From: Bradyrhizobium sp. AUGA SZCCT0176
Lineage (GTDB): Bacteria > Pseudomonadota > Alphaproteobacteria > Rhizobiales > Xanthobacteraceae
DNA: 64,000 nucleotides
Assembly: GCF_018130145.1 (NCBI RefSeq)
Contig: NZ_JAFCMB010000003.1
Span: forward strand, 1-64,000
Direction of reading: 5' to 3'
The number at the start of each line of letters is the position of its first letter. The first letter of the stretch is position 1. The translations under genes and the position numbers were made by a program. The notes beneath the pieces are model-generated. The model was not told the DNA's origin and did no database searches. It saw only the letters and a program-made list of their open reading frames with translations. Below are positions 43,833 through 52,173 of the stretch, in pieces.

Positions 43833-43867
43833 GAAACCCCGGTCGCCCAGCGCGGCCGGGGTTTTCT
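43833..43867 (+). terminator. Rho-independent terminator after His-rich copy 1
   Basis: AACCCCGGTCGC / GCGGCCGGGGTT hairpin followed by TTTTCT, about 20 bases beyond the stop codon. An almost identical hairpin follows copy 2. Confidence 0.88.
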
Positions 43868-43886
43868 GTTGTGGGTGCTGTTCAGA

Positions 43887-44006
43887 CGTCATTGCGAGCC
43901 AACGGGTCGCGCGAATGCGCGCCCGATGACAGGCTTCGCGAAGCAATCCATCTTGCTGCGCAATAAAAGAATGGATTGCTTCGTCGCTTCGCTCCTCGCA
44001 ATGACG
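43887..44006. repeat. Palindromic intergenic element, CATTGCGAG family
   Basis: Ends ACGTCATTGCGAG / CTCGCAATGACG with an inner GAAGCAATCCAT / ATGGATTGCTTCG pair. It also carries the 32-base module (43903-43934) found inverted at 43314-43345 in a different element family. Confidence 0.8.
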
Positions 44007-44275
44007 AAAATGCCTTTTCGCCGTTCCACACATCGCTCCCGTTAACGACGTGAAATCCGGCGCAAACCGAGCCGCCTAGCCCATCGCGGCTTTCCGTTTT
44101 GTGATCCATTTCACATCTGAACAGCCATTCAGGTAGTTGTCCGCAATGTAATGCGGCTTTCTCGAACCGGTTTTCTCGCACGCACGACTGATGGGCGATG
44201 GGTAAGACTGAAACCTGAACGATCAACCCGCGCCAAGACAAGATGTCGACCGCGCTTCACTCAAGGAGAAAGACC

Positions 44276-44536
44276 ATGCTTCGTAAAGTTACTCTCGCTA
44301 TCGCTGCCGCCGCCACCCTCGGCACCATCGCGCTGGCTCCGACCGCCGCTTCGGCGAAGCCGGTGCACTGGCCGAACTTCCATCACCACCATGGCCATCA
44401 CCACCACGGCCACCACCACCATGGCTTCGGCTTCAACGTCGGATACGTCGGCGGCGGTTACGACGGCTGCTACGTGAGCCGCCGCGTGTACACCCCGTAT
44501 GGCGTTGTGTTCCGCACCGTCAACGTCTGCTACTAA
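44276..44536 (+). CDS. Secreted histidine-rich small protein, copy 2, 86 aa
   Basis: Signal peptide MLRKVTLAIAAAATLGTIALA...ASA, then KPVHWPNFHHHHGHHHHGHHHHGF with about thirteen histidines, and the conserved tail VGYVGGGYDGCYVSRRVYTPYGVVFRTVNVCY. It starts at 44276, where AAGGAG lies upstream, rather than at the earlier in-frame ATG. Leader and terminator match copy 1, so the whole transcription unit was duplicated. The His tract has been rearranged while the tail changed only at conservative positions, which argues that the tail is under selection. Confidence 0.85.
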   Translation: MLRKVTLAIAAAATLGTIALAPTAASAKPVHWPNFHHHHGHHHHGHHHHGFGFNVGYVGGGYDGCYVSRRVYTPYGVVFRTVNVCY

Positions 44537-44556
44537 TCGAACCACAAGTTCGGTTC

Positions 44557-44592
44557 AGAAACCCCGGTCGCCCAGCGCGACCGGGGTTTTCT
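44557..44592 (+). terminator. Rho-independent terminator after His-rich copy 2
   Basis: AACCCCGGTCGC / GCGACCGGGGTT hairpin followed by TTTTCTGTT. It is one arm base better paired than the hairpin of copy 1. Confidence 0.88.
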
Positions 44593-44629
44593 GTTGTTGC
44601 AATGTAAATGTGAGAAGGAGGTGCAACCG

Positions 44630-44927
44630 ATGACGCAGATCCGGAATCCGGCTGGCTATTCGCGCAACGTCGTTGAGACCGCCGCGTTCAAGCCCGGCGT
44701 CGAACGCGAATTTGTGCAGAACAATTGCACCGCTGTCATTCCGCCGACTACATCAAGACGCCGCCGCACGGCGAGAAATTCAAGAAGGATATTTGGGCGG
44801 CCGAAGTGACCAGGATGATCAAGGTCTATGGCGCACCGATTGACGATGCGGATGTCTCATCGCGAACTACAAAAACGAGCGGCGGATGAAGGCGCGGATG
44901 CCCCCGCTCGGCGCGTCTATTTTGTGA
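44630..44927 (+). pseudogene. Frameshifted c-type cytochrome gene (SorB-like)
   Basis: AAGGAGG lies eight bases before ATG 44630, and the protein begins MTQIRNPAGYSRNVVETAAF. At EFVQNNCT the frame fails: TGC ACC GC TGT CAT at 44726-44739 needs one extra base to give the haem motif CTACH. The next frame then reads HSADYIKTPPHGEKFKKDIW, AAEVTRMIKVYGAPIDDADV, typical of small monohaem cytochromes such as the SorB subunit of sulfite dehydrogenases. A second shift near 44852 is needed to reach IANYKNERR and the stop at 44925. No signal peptide is left. It is a decayed gene with an intact ribosome site. Confidence 0.75.
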
Positions 44928-45203
44928 ACAACCCCTCCCCCGCACGCCAGGCGAGGGAGGATATCTGGTCAATCCTCCCATCGACGACGCTGGCGCCGGC
45001 CACGATTTCGCCGCGTCAAATGAGCGCGAAACGGGCAAAACGGCGGAAATACGGTGCGATATGGCGGATTTTTGCGGAATCCGTGGTGCCGTTTTGCGCT
45101 ACCCAGTCCGCCACAACCCGCGTATCCTGAAGTCTCGGGCATGCCCGGTATGTGCGGGGACCGGCGGCTCGGATATTTTTTTGATTCCGCGGAGACGACG
45201 TGA

Positions 45204-45404
45204 ATGGCTAAAGGTACGGTGAAGTGGTTCAACCCGACCAAGGGTTATGGATTTATCCAGCCCAGCAACGGCGGCAAGGACGTTTTCGTTCACATTTCGG
45301 CAGTTGAGAAAGCTGGGCTTTCGACGCTTAACGAAGGGCAGACGGTTGAATACGAAGAGATTGCCAATCGCGGCAAGACTTCGGCCGAAAACCTCAAGGT
45401 TTAG
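45204..45404 (+). CDS. Cold-shock (CspA-family) protein, 66 aa
   Basis: Single-strand nucleic acid binding protein acting as an RNA chaperone. [18 protein letters not shown] and [14 protein letters not shown] are the RNP1 and RNP2 motifs, and the length is normal. GGAGA lies about 10 bases before the ATG. The gap upstream (44928-45203) holds no gene and may include the long structured leader common for this family, but I cannot identify specific elements. Confidence 0.95.
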   Translation: MAKGTVKWFNPTKGYGFIQPSNGGKDVFVHISAVEKAGLSTLNEGQTVEYEEIANRGKTSAENLKV

Positions 45405-45541
45405 CGCTACCGCGCGATCGGCAACGGCGCGCTCTCGGAAGTAATCCGGGAGCCGGGCTTGAAAAAACTCTCAAAAAACTGTGAGCGTTCGGCGGAGCGA
45501 GCACCGTAGTTGCTCGTACTCTCTTTGGGCCGACCGGCCGC

Positions 45542-46192
45542 TCAATCTTCCTTCACCCATTTCTCGACCGGCATGACGTCCGGAGGCTGCAGATAGCCTC
45601 GCGGCCAGAGGTCGACGACCCATTCGGCCTTGGTTGCGCGATCGACCAGCACGGCGGTGTTGTGCGGTGTCTGCAGCACCAGCGTATTGCCGCGATAGCG
45701 GGGATCACCGATCGCATGATGCTTCAGCAGCCCCCAATCCCGCAGCACCAGTAACAGGCTGGTGGTATTGCGGGTGGTGTCCCAGCAATCGTAATTGTGC
45801 TTGTCGTCGAAGTAGCGGAAATCCGCTTTCGCCACGCGCTTATTGGTGCCGAGGATCGGTCCCATACGGCGGTCGAACCACACCACGGCCTTCTGCACCG
45901 CCGCGCGTTCGGCCACGGCCGACGCACGGCCCGCAGCCATGATCTGCGTCAGCGCGGTGCGGTCCCCCGGCGTGAACTCCAGTATCTGGCGGCGCCGGCA
46001 GACGAAGCCGTAACAGACCGTCATCGAATTCGCCGACGGCGGATAGATCGACACCGACGTATAGAGGTCGGCGACCGCCGAACTCATTTCGGCGGCTTCG
46101 GAAGGCGCGCCTGACAACGCCGCCCCGACAACGCCGAGCACGCCCGCAAGCCGGGCAAACGTTTGGCGTAACGCTCGATCGGCGTCTCTCAT
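45542..46192 (-). CDS. Secreted hypothetical protein, 216 aa
   Basis: Starts MRDADRALRQTFARLAGVLG with an export-type helix ending near SEAAEMSS. The mature part has paired cysteines (MTVCYGFVCRRRQ), a conserved-looking ADFRYFDDKHNYDCWDTTRNTTSLLLVLRDWGLL segment and TPHNTAVLVDRATKAEWVVDLWPRGY. The Cys/His/Asp residues in this order resemble the active-site pattern of transglutaminase- or NlpC-like folds (Cys in NYDCWD, His in TPHNTAVL, Asp in VVDLW), which I offer only as a possibility. AGGGATC lies next to the ATG at 46192. No neighbour suggests a role. Confidence 0.75.
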   Translation of the reverse strand: MRDADRALRQTFARLAGVLGVVGAALSGAPSEAAEMSSAVADLYTSVSIYPPSANSMTVCYGFVCRRRQILEFTPGDRTALTQIMAAGRASAVAERAAVQKAVVWFDRRMGPILGTNKRVAKADFRYFDDKHNYDCWDTTRNTTSLLLVLRDWGLLKHHAIGDPRYRGNTLVLQTPHNTAVLVDRATKAEWVVDLWPRGYLQPPDVMPVEKWVKED

Positions 46193-46333
46193 GATCCCTG
46201 CTATCCAAACCACGGCGGTGCCCGAGAATTAGCGCGTGCCTTTCACGCTGCCAAGTTGCAAGACCGCCACCTGTGGAACAGGCCACGGCTATTTTTGGCG
46301 TGGTGCGTTTTGGTCACGGTCGTTTTGTTTGCG

Positions 46334-46795
46334 CTACCCGACCGGCAACGGCGCGTCGCGCTTGACCTCTTCCATGACGGCGTAGGTCCGCGTTTCGCGC
46401 ACCCCCGGCAGCGCCAGCAGGGTCTCGCCGAGAAAGCGCCGATAGGCCGTCATGTCAGCGAGACGGGCCTTCACCAGGTAATCGAAGCCGCCCGCCACCA
46501 TATGGCATTCCAGCACTTCGGGGGCCGATTGCACCGCTTCAGCGAAGCGCTCGAAGACATCGGGCGTGGTCTTGTCGAGCATCACTTCGACGAACACCAG
46601 CAAGCCCAATCCCAGGAGATGCGGATTGAGCCGGGCGCCGTAACCCTCGACAAAGCCATCGCGCTGCAGCCGCTTCAGGCGCTCGCCGATCGAGGTCGGT
46701 GACAGCCCGATCCGCTCGGCCAGTTCGACATTCGCAATACGGCCATCTCCTTGAAGAATAGAGAGGATTTTGCGGTCAATCTTGTCTATATCCAT
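46334..46795 (-). CDS. putR: Lrp/AsnC-family regulator, probable proline-catabolism activator PutR, 153 aa
   Basis: DNA-binding N-terminus (IDRKILSILQGDGRIANVELAERIGLSPTSIGERLKRLQRDGFV) and C-terminal RAM effector domain (LLVFVEVMLDKTTPDVFERF to TYAVMEEVKRD). It is divergent from putA with 115 bases between the starts, the known arrangement of putR in alphaproteobacteria, where proline induces putA through PutR. The gap has a tandem GGCTATT pair at 46805 and 46814 that could be part of the binding site. Confidence 0.9.
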   Translation of the reverse strand: MDIDKIDRKILSILQGDGRIANVELAERIGLSPTSIGERLKRLQRDGFVEGYGARLNPHLLGLGLLVFVEVMLDKTTPDVFERFAEAVQSAPEVLECHMVAGGFDYLVKARLADMTAYRRFLGETLLALPGVRETRTYAVMEEVKRDAPLPVG

Positions 46796-46910
46796 CGTTT
46801 ATCCGGCTATTTTGGCTATTCTCCATATTTCCTAAGGCATAATGACGAATTTGTCTATCGAACTACGGTTGGAGCAGCGGTAAATTGGATGAGACCCCGA
46901 GGGAATCACC

Positions 46911-49900
46911 ATGCCGGACCATCCACCGCCTCTCCCGCCCTTCAACGCGGCCTACGCACCCGATGATTGGAAAATCGCCGCCCGCCTGCTCGCCACCGCC
47001 AAGCTGGGCGCCGAGCAGGAGACGCGGATCGACCTCACGGCGACGCGCCTGATCGAAGCCGTCAGAGCCAATGACGATCCGCTCGGCGGCGTTGAGGACA
47101 TGCTGCGCGAGTTCGCATTGTCGACCAAGGAAGGCCTCGCGCTGATGGTGCTCGCGGAAGCGCTGTTGCGGGTGCCGGATGCGCGCACCGCCGACCAGTT
47201 CATCGAGGACAAGCTCGGCCAGGGCGACTTCGTGCATCACGAGACCAAATCCAGCGCCTTCCTGGTCAACGCCTCGGCGTGGGCGCTCGGCATGTCGGCG
47301 CGGGTGATCCAGCCCGGCGAGACGCCGCAGGGCACCATCGGCCGGCTGACCAAGCGGCTCGGCGCACCCGCCGTACGCGCCGCGACACGCCAGGCGATGC
47401 GGCTGATGGGCAGCCATTTCGTGCTCGGCGAGACTATCGAGGCCGCGCTGGCGCGGGCCGAAGCGCATGCATCGCGCCACCGGCGCTATTCCTTCGACAT
47501 GCTCGGCGAAGGCGCGCGCACCGCCGCCGACGCCGCGCGCTATTTTGATTCCTATGCACGCGCGATCGATGCGATCGGCCGCGCCGCCAACAATCGTCCC
47601 TTGCCCGATCGGCCCGGTATTTCCGTCAAGCTCTCGGCGTTGCATCCGCGCTTCGAAGCGGTCAGCCATTCACGCGTGATGAGCGAACTGGTGCCGCGCC
47701 TGATCGATCTGGCGCGGCAGGCCAAGACCTTTGATCTGAATTTCACCGTCGATGCCGAGGAAGCCGACCGGCTGGAATTGTCGCTCGACGTGATCGCGGC
47801 GGCATTCGCCGATCCATCATTGGCCGGCTGGGGCGGCTTTGGGCTGGCGATCCAGGCCTATCAAAAGCGCGCCCGTGAGGTGATCGACCATGTCGATGGT
47901 CTCGCGAAAAGCCTGAACCGCCGCATGATGGTGCGGCTGGTGAAAGGCGCCTATTGGGACACCGAGATCAAGCGCGCGCAGGAGCGCGGTCTCGACGGTT
48001 ATCCCGTGTTCACCCGCAAGGCGATGACGGACCTGAACTACGTCGCCTGCGCGCAGCAATTGCTGGGCTTGCGGCCACGGATCTTTCCACAGTTCGCGAC
48101 GCACAACGCGCTGACGGTCGCGACGCTTCTCGAACTGGCAAAGGACAAAAGCGGCTTCGAATTCCAGCGCCTGCACGGCATGGGCGAGGCGCTGTATGCG
48201 CAGCTCAGTGAAGACCATCCCGACATCGCCTGCCGGACCTATGCGCCGGTCGGCAGCCACCGTGATCTCCTCGCCTATCTGGTACGGCGGTTGCTCGAGA
48301 ATGGCGCCAATTCGTCGTTTGTCGCGCTCGCCGCCGATGAAACGGTGCCGATGGCCACATTGCTGTGGCGTCCGATGGAAATCATTGGCGTCGCCGCCAA
48401 AGCCGCGCATCCGGACATCCGCCTGCCGGCCGATCTATTTTCGCCACAACGGACAAACTCGCGCGGGCTGGAATTCGGCGAACGGGCGGCGCTGAACAAA
48501 CTCGTCGCGGCTGTCGCTGCGGAAGTTTTGCCTGCAACTGGCAGCGTCGCTGATGCGACGCTCTCCGAAGTCAACGCGGCAATCTTGGCCGCGCGCGACG
48601 GCTTCAAAGGCTGGAGCCGAACGCCGGCCTGGACGCGCGCAAGCATTTTGGAAAAGGCCGCCGACCTGCTGGAACAACGCGCGGCGCATTTCATCGCGCT
48701 GCTGCAGCGCGAGGGTGGCAAGACGCTGGATGACGCGCTGTCGGAAGTCCGCGAGGCCGTCGATTTCTGCCGTTACTATGCCGCGCAAGGCCGCGAACAG
48801 TTCGGCGACGGCAAGGCGATGCCGGGTCCGACCGGCGAGAGCAATGTGCTCGCCTTGCGCGGCCGCGGCGTCTTCGTCGCGATCTCGCCGTGGAATTTTC
48901 CGCTCGCGATCTTCATCGGCCAGGTCACGGCGGCGCTGATGGCGGGCAACGCCGTCGTCGCAAAACCTGCCGAGCAGACACCGCTGATCGCGGCGGAGGC
49001 GGTGCGGCTATTGCATGAAGCCGGCGTCTCACCGTCCGCATTGCATCTGGTGCAAGGCGACGGGCGGATCGGTGCGGCGCTGGTGGGACATCCCGACATA
49101 TCAGGCGTCGTTTTTACCGGCTCGACCGGGGTGGCACGATCAATCAACCGGACGCTGGCGGCCAAGGACGGCCCGATCGTGCCGCTGATCGCCGAGACCG
49201 GTGGCATCAACGCCATGATCGTCGATGCCACCGCATTGCCCGAACAGGTTGCCGATGACGTCGTCACCTCGGCGTTCCGCTCGGCCGGTCAGCGCTGCTC
49301 GGCGCTGCGGCTGTTGTTCGTCCAGGACGACGTTGCCGACCGCATGATCGAGATGATCGCAGGCGCCGCGCGTGAACTGAGGATTGGCGATCCCAGCGAT
49401 CCCGCCACCCATATCGGCCCGGTGATCGATGCCGAGGCCAAAGCGCGCCTGGACGCTCATATCGCGCGCATGAAGCAGGAAGCGCGGGTGCACTTTGCGG
49501 GCACCGCGCCCGAGGGTAATTTCGTCGCGCCGCACATCTTTGAATTGTCCGATGCCGGACAACTCAAGGAAGAAGTGTTCGGTCCGGTGCTGCACGTGGT
49601 GCGTTACCGGGCCGACCGGCTCACTGCCGTGCTGCAATCGATCGAGCGTTCCGGCTACGGACTTACGCTCGGCATCCACTCCCGGATCGACGATACGGTC
49701 GATGACATCATCGACGCCGTTCAGGTCGGCAATATCTACGTCAACCGCAACATGATCGGCGCGGTCGTCGGCGTGCAGCCGTTCGGCGGGCATGGCCTTT
49801 CCGGCACCGGCCCCAAGGCCGGCGGACCGCATTATCTGGCGCGGTTTGCCACCGAACAGACGGTGACCGTCAATACCGCCGCCGCCGGCGGTAATGCAGC

Positions 49901-49922
49901 CCTGCTCTCGGGCGGGGAGTAG
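46911..49922 (+). CDS. putA: Bifunctional proline dehydrogenase / glutamate-semialdehyde dehydrogenase PutA, 1003 aa
   Basis: Oxidises proline to glutamate in two steps. The proline dehydrogenase barrel occupies about residues 90-480, with RPGISVKLSALHPRFEA, MVRLVKGAYWDTEIKRA and YAPVGSHRDLLAYLVRRLLENGANSSFV near the FAD and proline sites. The aldehyde dehydrogenase part follows from about 510, with the catalytic Cys796 in AGQRCSALR and the NAD region FTGSTGVARSIN. At about 1000 residues it matches the minimal PutA type known from Bradyrhizobium, lacking the N-terminal DNA-binding domain, which fits regulation by the adjacent PutR. Confidence 0.97.
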   Translation: MPDHPPPLPPFNAAYAPDDWKIAARLLATAKLGAEQETRIDLTATRLIEAVRANDDPLGGVEDMLREFALSTKEGLALMVLAEALLRVPDARTADQFIEDKLGQGDFVHHETKSSAFLVNASAWALGMSARVIQPGETPQGTIGRLTKRLGAPAVRAATRQAMRLMGSHFVLGETIEAALARAEAHASRHRRYSFDMLGEGARTAADAARYFDSYARAIDAIGRAANNRPLPDRPGISVKLSALHPRFEAVSHSRVMSELVPRLIDLARQAKTFDLNFTVDAEEADRLELSLDVIAAAFADPSLAGWGGFGLAIQAYQKRAREVIDHVDGLAKSLNRRMMVRLVKGAYWDTEIKRAQERGLDGYPVFTRKAMTDLNYVACAQQLLGLRPRIFPQFATHNALTVATLLELAKDKSGFEFQRLHGMGEALYAQLSEDHPDIACRTYAPVGSHRDLLAYLVRRLLENGANSSFVALAADETVPMATLLWRPMEIIGVAAKAAHPDIRLPADLFSPQRTNSRGLEFGERAALNKLVAAVAAEVLPATGSVADATLSEVNAAILAARDGFKGWSRTPAWTRASILEKAADLLEQRAAHFIALLQREGGKTLDDALSEVREAVDFCRYYAAQGREQFGDGKAMPGPTGESNVLALRGRGVFVAISPWNFPLAIFIGQVTAALMAGNAVVAKPAEQTPLIAAEAVRLLHEAGVSPSALHLVQGDGRIGAALVGHPDISGVVFTGSTGVARSINRTLAAKDGPIVPLIAETGGINAMIVDATALPEQVADDVVTSAFRSAGQRCSALRLLFVQDDVADRMIEMIAGAARELRIGDPSDPATHIGPVIDAEAKARLDAHIARMKQEARVHFAGTAPEGNFVAPHIFELSDAGQLKEEVFGPVLHVVRYRADRLTAVLQSIERSGYGLTLGIHSRIDDTVDDIIDAVQVGNIYVNRNMIGAVVGVQPFGGHGLSGTGPKAGGPHYLARFATEQTVTVNTAAAGGNAALLSGGE

Positions 49923-50020
49923 TTGCATCCCGCGCCCAAATGGCGTTGAAGTTTCAGCACGCACGGCATGCAATATTCCAGCGGAAGAAAAATCAACAGG
50001 GTTTCGGGAGCGGCATCGAC

Positions 50021-51226
50021 ATGGAAAAAGGCATTTTTGACGGCCTCAAGGTTCTGGACTGCGCGAGTTTCATCGCAGCCCCCGCGGCCGCCACCGTGCT
50101 GTCCGATTTCGGCGCCGACGTGATCAAGATCGAACCGCCGGTTACCGGCGATCCATATCGAAATTTGCCGAATTTGCCGGGCTACCCGCACAGCGAACAC
50201 AATTTCGCGTGGATGCTGGAAGCCCGCAACAAGAAGAGCCTGGCGCTCGACCTGACGAAGCCGGAAGCGCAGGCGGTGCTCTACAAACTGGTCGCCGAGG
50301 CCGACGTCTTCATCACCAACATGCCGCCACAGGTCCGCACCAAGCTCGGCATCACCTGGGATCACCTAGCGCATCTCAACGACCGGCTGATCTATGCGTC
50401 GTTCACCGGCTATGGCGAAAAAGGCGAGGAAGCCAACAAGCCCGGCTTCGACTCTAACGCCTATTGGGCGCGCTCCGGCCTGATGGACCTTGTCCGCGCC
50501 GACGAGCACACCACGCCGGCGCGATCGATCGCCGGCATGGGCGACCACCCCTGCGCGATGGCGTTTTACGGCGCGATCGTGACCGCGCTGTTCAAGCGTG
50601 AAAAGACCGGCAAGGGCTCGCACGTCAGCTCGAACCTGATGGCCAACGGCGTCTGGGCGGCCTCGGTGCTGGCACAGGCCAAACTGGTCGGCGCCAAGTT
50701 CGGCGAACGGCGGCCGCGCGAGCGCGCGCTGAACGCGGTGACCAATCACTACCAGTGCAAGGACGGCCGCTGGCTGATCCTGTCGCTGCTGAACGAAGAC
50801 CGGCAATGGCCGACGCTGGCGCGCTGCCTCGAGCGCGAGGATCTGGTGACCGACCCGCGCTTTGAAACCAGGAAGGAGCGCCACGCGCGCTCGCTGGAAC
50901 TGATCAAGATCTTCGACGAAATCTTTGCCGGCAAAGACCTCGCCGAATGGCGCAAGATCCTCGACGGCAACGGGCTGGTGTTCGGCGTCGTCGGCATTCT
51001 CGACGACATTCCGGGCGACCAGCAGATGATCGAGAACGAAGTGCTGGTGCCGTTCGAGAACGACACCATGATGACCATCAGCAGCCCGATCTGGGTCGAC
51101 GGCAGCAAGAAGGTCCAGCCGCGCAAGCCGCCCGGCCTCGGTGAACACAGCGACGAGATTTTGCGCAACGCCGGCTATGACGAGGCCGCGATCAAGAAGC
51201 TGCGCGCGTCCGGCGCGGTGGCGTGA
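50021..51226 (+). CDS. CaiB/BaiF-type CoA transferase, 401 aa
   Basis: Family III CoA transferase: FDGLKVLDCASFIAAPAAATVLSDFGADVIKIEPPVTGDPYRN opens the fold and the catalytic Asp is in KPGFDSNAYWARSGLMD. GGGAG lies 10 bases before the ATG at 50021; the frame from 49940 adds an unconserved leader. The following glutathione S-transferase gene begins at or just after its stop. It differs clearly from the other CoA transferase at 32404 (longer, with KGSHVSSNLMANGVWAAS), so the acid is likely different. Substrate unknown. Confidence 0.9.
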   Translation: MEKGIFDGLKVLDCASFIAAPAAATVLSDFGADVIKIEPPVTGDPYRNLPNLPGYPHSEHNFAWMLEARNKKSLALDLTKPEAQAVLYKLVAEADVFITNMPPQVRTKLGITWDHLAHLNDRLIYASFTGYGEKGEEANKPGFDSNAYWARSGLMDLVRADEHTTPARSIAGMGDHPCAMAFYGAIVTALFKREKTGKGSHVSSNLMANGVWAASVLAQAKLVGAKFGERRPRERALNAVTNHYQCKDGRWLILSLLNEDRQWPTLARCLEREDLVTDPRFETRKERHARSLELIKIFDEIFAGKDLAEWRKILDGNGLVFGVVGILDDIPGDQQMIENEVLVPFENDTMMTISSPIWVDGSKKVQPRKPPGLGEHSDEILRNAGYDEAAIKKLRASGAVA

Positions 51227-51243
51227 GCCTGCGGAACAGCGGC

Positions 51244-51891
51244 ATGCCCACCTACCGACTGCATTACTTTCCAGAATCGGGAAACAGCTACAAGCTTGCG
51301 CTGATGCTGACCCTGTGCGGCCAGACCTTCGAGCCGATCTGGACCGATTTCGGCGGCGGCATCACGCGGTCAGCGGAATGGCGGCGCACGGTCAACGAGA
51401 TGGGCGAAATCCCGGTGCTGGAAGAGGATGGCGTCCGCCTCACCCAGACCGCGCCGATCCTGCTGAAACTCGCGCGGCAGTTCGGCCAATTCGGCGGCGA
51501 GACTGAAGCGGAGCATTTCGAAGTCTTGCGCTGGCTGTTCTGGGACAACCACAAGCTCACCGGCTACATGGCCTCATACCGATTCATGCGGACGTTCATC
51601 CCGTCAGGCGATCCCGCGGTGCTGACCTATTTTCGCAAGCGGCTCGACGATTTCCTCGGCATCCTGGAAACACATCTGCAGCAGAATGCGTTCGCGATCG
51701 GCGCGCGGCCGAGCATCGCCGATATCTCCATGATGGCCTATCTGCATTATCCGAGCGACGAGACCGGATATGATTTCGCGGTGAGCCACCCGGCCATCAG
51801 TGCGTGGCTCGGCCGCATGGCTGATCTGCCCGGCTGGAAGTCGGCCTACGATCTGCTGCCCGGCAAGCGGCTGACGCATTACGCGAAGTGA
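51244..51891 (+). CDS. Glutathione S-transferase family protein, 215 aa
   Basis: Thioredoxin-fold N-terminus (YRLHYFPESGNSYKLALMLTLCG, with ESGNSYK as the glutathione-activating Ser region, then GEIPVLEEDGVRLTQTAPIL with the cis-Pro) and an all-helical C-terminus (FAIGARPSIADISMMAYLHY). I take the ATG at 51244; a GTG at 51223 overlapping the upstream stop is an alternative that would add seven residues. It is cotranscribed with the CoA transferase upstream. Confidence 0.9.
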   Translation: MPTYRLHYFPESGNSYKLALMLTLCGQTFEPIWTDFGGGITRSAEWRRTVNEMGEIPVLEEDGVRLTQTAPILLKLARQFGQFGGETEAEHFEVLRWLFWDNHKLTGYMASYRFMRTFIPSGDPAVLTYFRKRLDDFLGILETHLQQNAFAIGARPSIADISMMAYLHYPSDETGYDFAVSHPAISAWLGRMADLPGWKSAYDLLPGKRLTHYAK

Positions 51892-51910
51892 ACGCTTTCG
51901 GTTTGACGTT

Positions 51911-52078
51911 TCAGCGGCTCAACCAGGCCCAGACGATGCCGAAGACGATCACACCGGCAATGACGGCGACCGCGATCGCCCAGGTGCTGACGCGGACGTT
52001 GCTGACGACCTCGCGTTTGGCTTCGTTTTCGGCGATCTCGCGATTCCGTTGCCTGTTCTCCTGGTCGGAAGAGCTCAT
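51911..52078 (-). CDS. Small single-pass membrane protein, 55 aa
   Basis: MSSSDQENRQRNREIAENEA is a charged, coiled-coil-like cytosolic part, followed by a C-terminal transmembrane helix (WAIAVAVIAGVIVFGIVWAWL). GGGG precedes the ATG. It lies alone between a glutathione S-transferase gene and a convergent-strand secreted protein. Small proteins of this kind often bind larger membrane complexes, but nothing here shows which. Confidence 0.75.
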   Translation of the reverse strand: MSSSDQENRQRNREIAENEAKREVVSNVRVSTWAIAVAVIAGVIVFGIVWAWLSR

Positions 52079-52173
52079 CGCTGGTCCCCGCTCGGTTGGT
52101 CGTTACCCGTCACTCTAGCATCAAACGATGACGGTGCATCGGCGCCCTTGCCGCTGCCAAGGCCGAAACGTGC

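Noticed and set aside
43659..44440. CAC/CAT repeats as a possible CRISPR or tandem repeat array
   Set aside because: They are histidine codon runs inside two coding sequences, with no spacer-repeat structure.
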